Of a DNA stretch of 64,000 bases, positions 31,551-38,978 are shown piece after piece; position 1 is the first letter of the stretch; the number at the start of each line of letters is the position of its first letter. The notes below the pieces were generated by a model. That model did no database searches and was not told where the DNA came from. It saw only the letters and a list, made by a program, of their open reading frames with translations. The position numbers were made by a program, and so were the translations under genes. The stretch comes from Actinacidiphila oryziradicis (lineage in GTDB: Bacteria > Actinomycetota > Actinomycetes > Streptomycetales > Streptomycetaceae), in assembly GCF_005047355.1 (NCBI RefSeq), contig NZ_SUMC01000014.1:106748-170747 (forward strand), read 5' to 3'.

Positions 31551-33773
31551 TCACAGGTCCAGCACCAGCCGGGGGGAGGCGCTGCGGCCGACGCAGATCA
31601 TCATGCTCCGCCCCGCCGCGCGCTCGGCGGGGGTCAGGACGGAGTCCCGGTGCTCCGGAGTTCCGGCGAGGACGCGGGTCTCGCAGGCGCCGCAGTAGCC
31701 CTTCTCGCAGTCGTAGGAGAGACCGGGGACGGCCTCGCGGACGACCTCGATCAGGCGCTCGCCGACGGGCACGCGCAGTGTGGCGCCGGTGCGGGCGAGA
31801 TGGACCTCGAACTCCGTGTTGAGAGCCGGGTCGAAGACCCCCTCGTCGCCTCCTTCCGCGCTGAAGCGCTCCAGGTGCAGCCGGTCGGCCATGCCGAGGT
31901 CGGCGCAGGCCTGTTCGACGGCCTCGGTCATCGCGGCGGGGCCGCAGCAGTAGACGGCGGTGTCCGGACCGGCGGATGCGAGCGCGGCGCGGAGGTCTGG
32001 GCGGCCGAGTTCGTCCGTGGGCACGATCTCGGCCCGGTCGCCCGCGAGTGCGGCAACCTCGTCGCGGAAGGCCATGGATGTTCGCGAGCGGCCGGTGTAG
32101 ATGACGCGCAGTCCGGCGCCGCTCCGGGCGGCGGTGCGGACCATGGGGAGGATCGGGGTGACTCCGATGCCGCCGGCCACGAACAGATAGTCTCCGGCTT
32201 CCACCAGCGGGAAGTGGTTGCGTGGGCCCTTGACGCGGATGGTGACGTCCGGATGCCCCGCGAGGGCGTGGAGTTCCAGGGATCCGCCCCGGCCCTCGTC
32301 CTCCCGCAGCAGCGCGACCCGGTAGCGGCGCCGGTCCTGCGGGTCGCCGCAGAGCGAGTAGTGGCGGATCCGGCCGGAAGGCAGGCGGAGTTCCACATGC
32401 GCGCCGGGTGCCCAGGCGGGGAGTTCGGCGCCGTCGGGGCGGGCCAGGGTGACGGCCAGGATGCCGTCGGCGACGGTGTCGGAGGCGAGGACGAGCGCGT
32501 CCAGCGGGGCGGTGGGCACCGCGAACGGTGCCTGGGACAGCCGCGTTCCGGGCGGGAAGACGGCCGGGATGGCGTCCCAGCCGGACTGGTTGCCGCGGGT
32601 CGGGTACGCGACCAGCCCCTCCTCCGCCACCCGGAAGTCGGGCAGCCGGGTCAGGACCTGGGTGATCATCTCCCGGAACATGGCGCGCGCCAGGTGCGCC
32701 CCGACGCAGCGGTGGGTGCCGATGCCGAAGCTGAGGTGGCGGGTGGCGTCCCGCTCCAGCCGGACCTCGGCCGGCTGCGGGAAGACGGCCGGGTCGTGGT
32801 TGGCGGCCACCCAGGGGATCAGTACGCGCTCCCCGCTCCGCACCGGGCAGCCGCCGACCTCGGTGTCCTTCGTGACGGTGCGTGCCATGGACTGCGAGGG
32901 CGCGAAAGCGCGGAGGAACTCCTCGGTCGCGGTGTCGAGCAGGTCCGGCGACTCGATCAGTTGACGGCGCTGCTCGGGGTGCCGGCTGAGGTGTACCAGG
33001 ACGGAGCCGGTCAGCGAGGTGGTGGTGTCGACGCCGCCGGCGATGAGCAGCCCGATGACCGAGACCAGTTCGTCCTCGTCGAACGGGGTGCCGTCGGCCC
33101 GCCGCGCGGCGGCCAGCGCGCTGACCGCGTCCTCGGCCGGTTCGGTGCGCCACAGCCGGATGATCTCGCGGATCCGCTGGTCCATGTACGCAAGGCCCTG
33201 GGCGCCCCGGCGGGCGCGTTCGCTGTTGGCCGGCGCGGCGAAGATGTCGTGGATGGGACCGGCGAGCCTGGCCCAGTCCTCCTCGGGGAAGCCCAGCCAG
33301 TCGAGCGTGACGGCGGCGGGCAGCGGGTTGGTGAGGTCGCGTACGAAGTCGGCGGAGCCCTGTTCGATGAAGTCGTCGACGATACGGGCCGTGTGGCGGG
33401 CGATCATCGGCCGCAGCCGGTCGACGGCGGCGGGGCTCAGCAGCGGGTTGATCAGCTCGCGGTAGCCGGTGGCCTCGGGCGGATCCAGTTCGATGGGGAA
33501 CTGTTCCAGGCCCGGTCCGCGCGGGATGACGATCGCGGTTCCGTCGCCGCCGGCGGCGGCGCGGGAGGAGGAGAAAGTGCTGTCGTCACGGGCGATACGG
33601 GCCACATCGGCGTAGCGGGTCGTGTATACGTAGCCGCCGTGGGCCGGGGTCCGGCCGACCGGGCAGCGTTCCCGGTAGGACTCGTAGTAGGCGATCGGGT
33701 CCGCTGTGCAGTCGGCGGAGTGGTGGTCGAATTCCGGCTGGTCGGTCATGGTGCGCAGGTTCTCCGTACGCAT
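31551..33773 (-). CDS. Self-sufficient cytochrome P450 fused to reductase and ferredoxin (CYP116B-like)
   Basis: 740 aa in three modules. P450 (about 1-420) has the I-helix IAGGVDTTTS, E-E-F-L-R with later R, and heme loop FGIGTHRCVGAHLAR (Cys about 356). The FMN/NAD(P)H reductase (about 430-640) has R-H-Y-S-L-C-G, GDYLFVAGGIGVTPILPMV and V-Y-C-C-G-P-A-A-M. The [2Fe-2S] plant-type ferredoxin (about 650-740) has Y-D-C-E-K-G-Y-C-G-A-C-E-T and a final C near M-M-I-C-V-G. This is the phthalate-dioxygenase-reductase-like arrangement of P450RhF and class VII P450s, so it needs only NAD(P)H and O2. It sits near oxidative genes of the island, tandem with the zinc alcohol dehydrogenase (same strand). 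An ATG eight codons in (33749) is an alternative start. Confidence 0.94.
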   Translation of the reverse strand: MRTENLRTMTDQPEFDHHSADCTADPIAYYESYRERCPVGRTPAHGGYVYTTRYADVARIARDDSTFSSSRAAAGGDGTAIVIPRGPGLEQFPIELDPPEATGYRELINPLLSPAAVDRLRPMIARHTARIVDDFIEQGSADFVRDLTNPLPAAVTLDWLGFPEEDWARLAGPIHDIFAAPANSERARRGAQGLAYMDQRIREIIRLWRTEPAEDAVSALAAARRADGTPFDEDELVSVIGLLIAGGVDTTTSLTGSVLVHLSRHPEQRRQLIESPDLLDTATEEFLRAFAPSQSMARTVTKDTEVGGCPVRSGERVLIPWVAANHDPAVFPQPAEVRLERDATRHLSFGIGTHRCVGAHLARAMFREMITQVLTRLPDFRVAEEGLVAYPTRGNQSGWDAIPAVFPPGTRLSQAPFAVPTAPLDALVLASDTVADGILAVTLARPDGAELPAWAPGAHVELRLPSGRIRHYSLCGDPQDRRRYRVALLREDEGRGGSLELHALAGHPDVTIRVKGPRNHFPLVEAGDYLFVAGGIGVTPILPMVRTAARSGAGLRVIYTGRSRTSMAFRDEVAALAGDRAEIVPTDELGRPDLRAALASAGPDTAVYCCGPAAMTEAVEQACADLGMADRLHLERFSAEGGDEGVFDPALNTEFEVHLARTGATLRVPVGERLIEVVREAVPGLSYDCEKGYCGACETRVLAGTPEHRDSVLTPAERAAGRSMMICVGRSASPRLVLDL

Positions 33774-33886
33774 CGGCTCCGCGCGGTGTTGCCCAGCCGC
33801 GCCACTGGGTGTCTGGTGTACCGGCTACCCAACCTCCGGTACGTGGCGTAACAATGTCGCTGTCGTTGCGGATGCGTTGCCGCGTA

Positions 33887-34969
33887 TTACATGGTCAGGA
33901 CGGCCTTGCCGACCGTACCGGCGCGTACCGCGGCTACCGCTTCGTTGATCCGGTCGAACGGGAAGCGGGTCATCATCCGCTCCACCGGGAAGCGTCCGGC
34001 GGCGTGCAGTTCCAGCAGCTTGGGCAGGAAGAGCCGGGGGAGGCTGCTGCCGGCGATGATGCCGGTGACGGTGCGCCCGTTGAGGATGCTGCGCCAGTCG
34101 AAACTCATGTCCGTACTCGGGCCGACGCCGATGACGCCGCAGCGGCCGAGCGGACCGAGCGCCTCGACGGCGGTGCGCAGTACGTCGGCGCGGCCCGTGG
34201 TGTCGATCGCGAAGTCGAAGCCGTGCGGTGCGATGTCGCGCAGCGCTTCTGCCGTGCCGCCGCCGTCCGGGCCGACGGTGTGGGTCGCGCCGAAGGAGCG
34301 GGCGGCGTCGAGCTTGCCTGCGTTGACGTCTACGGCGGCGATGACGGCGCACCCGGCGACCTGTGCGGCGAGGATCGCCGCCGCGCCGACCGCGCCGGCG
34401 CCGAAGACGGCGAGCGAGGTGCCGGGCTGCGGGCGCAGGACGTTGAACACGGCTCCGGCGCCGGTCTGGAAGCCGCACCCGAAGGGTCCGACGAGGTCCA
34501 GGTCGATGTCCTTGCCGATGGGTACGACGGCACGGGCGGGGGCCACGGCATGGGTGGCGAACGAGGACTGGCCGAGGAAGTGGGCGTTGACCGGGTCGCC
34601 GTCCAGCGACAGCGCCGAAGAGCCGTCGGGGCGGCGGCCGGTGAAGTTGAGGGCGTCGAAGCCGTGGCAGTAGGCGGGAGCGCCGGTCAGGCAGAGCGGG
34701 CAGTCGCCGCACGAGGTGAAGCTCATCGCCACGTGGTCGCCGGGGGCCACCGAGGTCACCCGGGCGCCGACCCGTTCGACGACTCCGGCGCCCTCGTGGC
34801 CGAGCACGGCCGGGGTGGGGAAGAACGTCGCGAACTCCAGGTCGGTGCCGCAGATTCCGACACTGCTGACCCGGACCAGCACCTCGTCCGGGCGGGGCTC
34901 CTCCAACTCCACGTCTCGCAGGGCGAATTGTGCTCCTGCGCTTTCCAGAACAGCGGCGGTCGCGCGCAT
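33887..34969 (-). CDS. Zinc-dependent NAD(P) alcohol dehydrogenase
   Basis: 360 aa medium-chain dehydrogenase. Catalytic zinc: Cys in GICGTDLE and G-H-E in VLGHEGAGVV. Structural zinc lobe: C-G-D-C-P-L-C-L followed by a Cys seven residues on. The Rossmann motif is GAGAVGAAAILAAQ. LVGPFGCGFQTGAGAVFNVL is typical of aryl or benzyl alcohol dehydrogenases. It interconverts an alcohol and an aldehyde. ATG 34969 follows GGGGAGG. The promoter overlaps and faces that of the aldehyde dehydrogenase gene on the other strand, so alcohol-aldehyde-acid conversion was probably co-regulated before the latter decayed. Confidence 0.93.
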   Translation of the reverse strand: MRATAAVLESAGAQFALRDVELEEPRPDEVLVRVSSVGICGTDLEFATFFPTPAVLGHEGAGVVERVGARVTSVAPGDHVAMSFTSCGDCPLCLTGAPAYCHGFDALNFTGRRPDGSSALSLDGDPVNAHFLGQSSFATHAVAPARAVVPIGKDIDLDLVGPFGCGFQTGAGAVFNVLRPQPGTSLAVFGAGAVGAAAILAAQVAGCAVIAAVDVNAGKLDAARSFGATHTVGPDGGGTAEALRDIAPHGFDFAIDTTGRADVLRTAVEALGPLGRCGVIGVGPSTDMSFDWRSILNGRTVTGIIAGSSLPRLFLPKLLELHAAGRFPVERMMTRFPFDRINEAVAAVRAGTVGKAVLTM

Positions 34970-35028
34970 GCGTCCTCCCCGAGGAGCAGTCAAAGTAGCG
35001 GCCAAAACAGAAGCGTAAAGAGAGACGG

Positions 35029-35062
35029 CATCTTGACATGTGGTATGCGATCGGTCAAGGAT
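35029..35062. promoter_or_regulatory. Overlapping divergent promoters (element E) between ADH and ALDH
   Basis: Plus strand: TTGACA (35033-35038), 18 bases, AAGGAT (35057-35062), only six bases before the ALDH ATG. Minus strand: TTGACC (35053-35058), 17 bases, CAAGAT (35030-35035) toward ADH. Each -35 lies on the other promoter's -10, so the two compete for the same DNA. TATGCGATC at the centre is the recurring island motif. Confidence 0.6.
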
Positions 35063-35068
35063 CGCGGC

Positions 35069-35931
35069 ATGGCAGACCTCGTAATCCCGCCCGCCCGGCA
35101 TTTGATCGACGGGGAGTGGGTGCCCGCCCGCGAGAAGGGCGAACTGCCCGTCATCGACCCGGCCCTGGGCTACCCCTTCCACTCGGTGGCCCGTGCCGGA
35201 CGGCAGGACATCGACGATGCCGTCGCGGCCGCCCGCCGTGCCTTCCCGGGGTGGGCCGCCACCTCGCCGTCCGAGCGCGGAGCCGTACTGCGCAGGTGGG
35301 CCGACCTCGTCACGCTGCACACCGAGGAACTCGCGGGCCTGGAAGCGCGCGACGTCGGAAAACCGCTGTCGGGCGGCCGGCTGAACGCCTTCATCGCGCA
35401 CGACATCATCGAGTACTTCGCCGGGGCCGCCGACAAGCTCACCGGCGTGACGCTGCCCACCCGCAGCCCCGGCCACTTCGGCTACACACTCCAGGAGCCG
35501 TACGGCGTCTGCGCGGTCATCATCCCGTGGAACGTCCCCATGGTGCTCACGGCGGCCAATGCCGCCCCGGCGCTCGCGGCCGGCAACACAGTTGTACTCA
35601 AGCCGTCCGAGGTGGCGCCGCTGGCGCCGATCTGGACGCCGCCGTCCCGGCGATCGTCGCTTCCGTCACCGAGAACGCCGGGCAGAACTGCTATGCGGGA
35701 TCGCGGCTGCTCGTCGAGGCATCGGTCCAGGACGAGGTGGTCGCCCGGGTCGCGGAGGCGATGCGCGGCGTCCGGCTCGGGGCGTGGCACCAGGACCTGG
35801 ACATGGGTCCGCTGGTGAGCGAGGCCCAGTACCGCCGGGTGCTGGGCTTTCTGACGGAGGCGCCGCGCGCGGGCGCGCGGCAGGAGAAGGCCGTGGCCGT
35901 ACGCCTCCTCGACTCCCGGGATCCGGACTGA
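35069..35931 (+). pseudogene. Aldehyde dehydrogenase with internal deletion, frameshift and C-terminal loss
   Basis: The frame starting at ATG 35069 is a normal ALDH N-terminus (ARHLIDGEWVPAREKGELPV, then IIPWNVPMVLTAANAAPALA and V-V-L-K-P-S-E-V-A-P-L-A-P-I). After about 190 codons the sequence jumps, in a different frame, to DLDAAVPAIVASVTENAGQN and C-Y-A-G-S-R-L-L-V-E, which holds the catalytic Cys. About 70-80 residues are missing, including the F-T-G-S NAD loop and the catalytic Glu of L-E-L-G-G-K. The second part ends about 85 codons on, without the usual last 130 residues. Upstream lies a well-formed promoter. The gene cannot yield an active enzyme. Confidence 0.85.
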
Positions 35932-35976
35932 CGCTTGCGGATCCCAACGGACCGGATGCCAACGGACCGGGCAGCG

Positions 35977-36001
35977 GGTGCCTTTCGTACCGGAAGGCAC
36001 C
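35977..36001 (+). terminator. Hairpin after the ALDH remnant
   Basis: GGTGCCTT (35977-35984) pairs perfectly with AAGGCACC (35994-36001) around a 9-base loop, 46 bases after the ALDH stop. The T-rich CTTCTACGTT follows. It could be an intrinsic-type terminator of the former ALDH transcript. Confidence 0.5.
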
Positions 36002-36186
36002 TTCTACGTTCGGAATCCGGTGAGGAAACACCGTCAAAACAAGTCAGAAACACGGCTGTCGGTTTGAGCCTGTTTCACATTGGCGACACCGGGGTTAATA
36101 GCCCATCACGTATGGGCAGAGCCCCCCGGGAAGTATTGACACCACTTAACGACCAGAGCACAGTACCTCGCTATTCGGGTCATCGA

Positions 36187-36199
36187 CTCGTAATGCGAG
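36187..36199 (+). promoter_or_regulatory. Palindromic operator element B before the amidohydrolase
   Basis: CTCGTAATGCGAG, 39 bases before the amidohydrolase ATG, is the same palindrome as element A at 22559-22571 except for one base. A TTGACA hexamer lies upstream at 36138-36143, so repression by the same regulator is plausible. Confidence 0.65.
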
Positions 36200-36237
36200 A
36201 TGGATCTGATCGCGAATCAGCCGGGAGGGAGGGTGGC

Positions 36238-37677
36238 ATGCGAGACACCGCACTGCTCGTCGTTGGCGGCGACGTGGTGACGATGGCACCGGGCCGCGAG
36301 GTCATCACCGGCGCCACCATCGCTGTCGCGGACGGCCGCATCGCCGCCATCGGTACGGCCGAGACGATGCGCGCCCGCTTCCCCGGTGCCGAGGAGCTCC
36401 ACGCCGGCGGCTGCGTGGTCATCCCCGGACTGGTCAACGCCCATCAGCACACGACGGTCGACCCGCTGGTCCGCAGCATGATCCCCGACGACATCGACGC
36501 TCAGGAGTCCATTTTCGGGTGGGCGGTGCCGCTGCACGGCGAGGTCACCGGGGACGACGACGAGCTGTCCGCCACGCTGACCGCCGCCGAGTGCCTCACC
36601 CGGGGCGTCACCACCGTGCTGGAGCCCGGCACCGTCGCCCATCCGCGGCGGGTGGCACGCGGCCTCTCAGCCGCCGGGATCCGCGGCCGGGTGGGCTGCT
36701 GGGGCTGGGACGTGCCGGGCGCGGTGCACGCCCTTCCCGCCGCCGAGACCCTCGCCCGCCAGGAGGAGACCGTACGCTCGCTCCCGGCCGCAGGACCGGT
36801 CACCGGCTGGGTCACCCTGGTGGGACACGACCTCGCCGGCGACGAACTGCTCACCGGCGCCGCCGAACTGGCCGAACGCCTCGACACCGGCCTCACCTGG
36901 CACATCTCGCCGGACGCGCGCGACACCGAATCGTACGAGCGGCGCACCGGCACCCGGCCCGTGCTGCACTTCAGGCGGCTCGGGGTGCTGGGGCCGCGAC
37001 TGCTGCTCGGTCACGCGGTATGGCTCGACGACGCCGAGCTCGACGCCATCGTCGAGACCCGGACCGCCGTGGCCTCCTGCCCGGCCGCGTATCTGCGCCT
37101 GGGACAGGGCTTCACCCGGGCCGGCCGCCACGCCGAACTGGTCCGGCGCGGCGGACGGCTCGCTCTGGGCTGCGACTCGCACAACGCGGGCGACGTACCG
37201 GACGTGCTGCGCGCCGCCTGGCTGCTCGCCGCGCTGGACCGCGACCGGGGCACGGACCGCCGGGGTCCTGAAGGCACGTTCCGGCCGCTGCGCGCCGACG
37301 ACGCCTTCGCCCTGGCCACCATCGACGGCGCGCGGGCGGTCGGCCTCGGCGACCTCATAGGCTCGATCGAGGTCGGCAAGGCCGCCGACCTCGTCCTTCT
37401 CGACACCCGCCGGCTCTCCTGGGCCCCGCGCGGCGACCTGGCGACGCACCTGGTCTGGGGCGCCGCCGCCGACACCGTACGGGATGTGATCGTCGACGGC
37501 CGGATCGTCGTACGCGACCGCCGGGTCACCACCGTCGACGTCGACGCGCTGCGCGAAGAGGCCGAAAGCCGGTCCGCCGCGCTGCTGCGCCGGGCCCAAC
37601 TCGATGTCCCGTACCGCTGGCCGTCGGTATCTGCGGCCGAATACGCCGAACGCCCAGCCGCGGCAGTACCCCTGTGA
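36238..37677 (+). CDS. Amidohydrolase, cytosine deaminase/chlorohydrolase (ATZ/TRZ) type
   Basis: Zinc hydrolase, 479 aa. Metal ligands in LVNAHQHTT (His-x-His), L-T-W-H-I-S (His), L-L-L-G-H-A-V-W (His) and L-G-C-D-S-H-N-A-G-D (Asp), and the beta-sandwich ends (GGDVVTMAPGREVITGATIA; GSIEVGKAADLVLLDTRRLS) are the ATZ/TRZ or guanine-deaminase pattern. It hydrolyses an amino or halogen substituent of a ring, typically a purine, pyrimidine or triazine. ATG 36238 follows GGGAGGGAGGG. It is immediately followed by a BMP-type nucleoside uptake system, so the substrate is likely an imported nucleobase-like compound. Confidence 0.9.
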   Translation: MRDTALLVVGGDVVTMAPGREVITGATIAVADGRIAAIGTAETMRARFPGAEELHAGGCVVIPGLVNAHQHTTVDPLVRSMIPDDIDAQESIFGWAVPLHGEVTGDDDELSATLTAAECLTRGVTTVLEPGTVAHPRRVARGLSAAGIRGRVGCWGWDVPGAVHALPAAETLARQEETVRSLPAAGPVTGWVTLVGHDLAGDELLTGAAELAERLDTGLTWHISPDARDTESYERRTGTRPVLHFRRLGVLGPRLLLGHAVWLDDAELDAIVETRTAVASCPAAYLRLGQGFTRAGRHAELVRRGGRLALGCDSHNAGDVPDVLRAAWLLAALDRDRGTDRRGPEGTFRPLRADDAFALATIDGARAVGLGDLIGSIEVGKAADLVLLDTRRLSWAPRGDLATHLVWGAAADTVRDVIVDGRIVVRDRRVTTVDVDALREEAESRSAALLRRAQLDVPYRWPSVSAAEYAERPAAAVPL

Positions 37678-37691
37678 GCCCACACCCCTTT

Positions 37692-37773
37692 GATCCCACC
37701 CCGCCACCCCACGTAATCCCACCCCGCCACCCCAGGTAATCCCACCCCGCCACCCCAGGTAATCCCACCCCGC
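37692..37773. repeat. 23-bp tandem repeat, about 3.5 copies
   Basis: The 23-base unit is AATCCCACCCCGCCACCCC followed by AGGT. Copies lie at 37692-37714 (with GATC and ACGT variants), 37715-37737 and 37738-37760, plus a partial copy to 37773, between the amidohydrolase stop and the lipoprotein gene. The second and third copies are identical. Strand asymmetry is strong (C-rich on plus). Confidence 0.9.
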
Positions 37774-37836
37774 GCCAGCGCCGTCGCACCCCCCACACAC
37801 CCTCCCTCCCTCGCTCTCCGCTCCGAGAGGATCGTC

Positions 37837-38949
37837 GTGGTCAGACATCACACAGTTGGACGCGTCCGGACTTCACTGGTCGCCGGCCTCGCGGCGGTGG
37901 CCACGCTGGCCGGCTGCGCCAGCAACAGCGCGACCGCCCCCAAGGCAAGCGCCACCACCGGTACTTCGGCGTCGGCGGCCGCCGGCGGCGGCACGATCCT
38001 GTCGGGCGAGCCGGACGTGAACGGCGACGGCAAGGTCGTCATCGGCGTACTGAGCCCGGGCGACATCAACGACAAGGGCTACTACGAGAGCTTCGTCGAC
38101 GAGGCGGACGCGTTCGCCAAGTCCAAGGGCTGGACGGTGATCAAGCGCGGCAGCGTCCCCGCCACCAGCGCGCTCAGCGCCGCCCGCGCCCTGTGCCAGC
38201 AGAAGGTCGACATGATCGCTCTCGGCGCCTCGGAGCTCAGCGACGCGATCCCGGCGTCCACGGAGCAGTTGTGCGCCAAGACGGCCTGGTACGTGCCGTC
38301 CTCGGCCAACGTCGCCCAGACCCCGCAGATCATGCTCTCGAGCGACAACCCCAACCAGAGCATGCTCGCCGCCGGTTACGCCACGGGACTGCTCATGCAG
38401 GCCAAGGGCCAGACCAAGGCCGGATTCGTGACCGGCCAGCAGGCCGACTTCACCATCGCGGCGGCGAAGGCGTGGAAGGCCGGGATCCGCGAAGTGCTGC
38501 CGAAGGCCCAGGTGGTCACCACCTACGCCGGTGACCTCAACGACTCCGCCAAGGCCAAGGAGGCCGTCCAGGCGCAGATGAGCCAGGGCGTCAAGGCGAT
38601 GTACCCCTACCTCGGCGGCTCCACCGACGCCGCGACCGCGCTCGCCAACACCGGCAAGCTCATCACCCTCACCCCGGGCACCGACCGCTGTTCCTCCACC
38701 AGCCCCACCTTCGACGTATCGGTGCTCTTCAGCCCCGGCGACTACTTCGCGGCGGCGCTGAAGCAGTTCGCGGCCGGAAAGCTGGCCATGGGCGCGGAGA
38801 AGGTCTGGCAGCTGGGCGTCGACCCGTACCCCACCGTGAAGCTGTGCAAGGGAACGGCCACGGAGAACAAGAAGCTCGCTGCCTTCATGTCCTCCATCGG
38901 CACCAAGAAGATCGACCCCGCCGCGGAAGTGAAGCGGCTCGGCAACTGA
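37837..38949 (+). CDS. BMP-family ABC transporter substrate-binding lipoprotein
   Basis: 370 aa. The N-terminus is a signal peptide with lipobox T-L-A-G-C (Cys about 27), so it is a membrane-anchored lipoprotein. GKVVIGVLSPGDINDKGYYE and S-F-V-D-E-A-D-A-F-A-K-S-K-G are the Bmp/PnrA fold of nucleoside receptors; the family typically binds purine nucleosides. GTG start at 37837 with GAGAGG upstream. It is the first gene of a receptor, ATPase, permease, permease operon. The neighbouring ring deaminase suggests a purine-, pyrimidine- or xenobiotic-like ligand. Confidence 0.9.
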   Translation: MVRHHTVGRVRTSLVAGLAAVATLAGCASNSATAPKASATTGTSASAAAGGGTILSGEPDVNGDGKVVIGVLSPGDINDKGYYESFVDEADAFAKSKGWTVIKRGSVPATSALSAARALCQQKVDMIALGASELSDAIPASTEQLCAKTAWYVPSSANVAQTPQIMLSSDNPNQSMLAAGYATGLLMQAKGQTKAGFVTGQQADFTIAAAKAWKAGIREVLPKAQVVTTYAGDLNDSAKAKEAVQAQMSQGVKAMYPYLGGSTDAATALANTGKLITLTPGTDRCSSTSPTFDVSVLFSPGDYFAAALKQFAAGKLAMGAEKVWQLGVDPYPTVKLCKGTATENKKLAAFMSSIGTKKIDPAAEVKRLGN

Positions 38950-38978
38950 GCCGGTGACTGGGACGGACGTGAACCGGT

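Noticed and set aside
36101..36117. GCCCATCACGTATGGGC hairpin before the amidohydrolase
   Set aside because: Only six paired bases and not near a gene end; too weak to call a terminator or operator.
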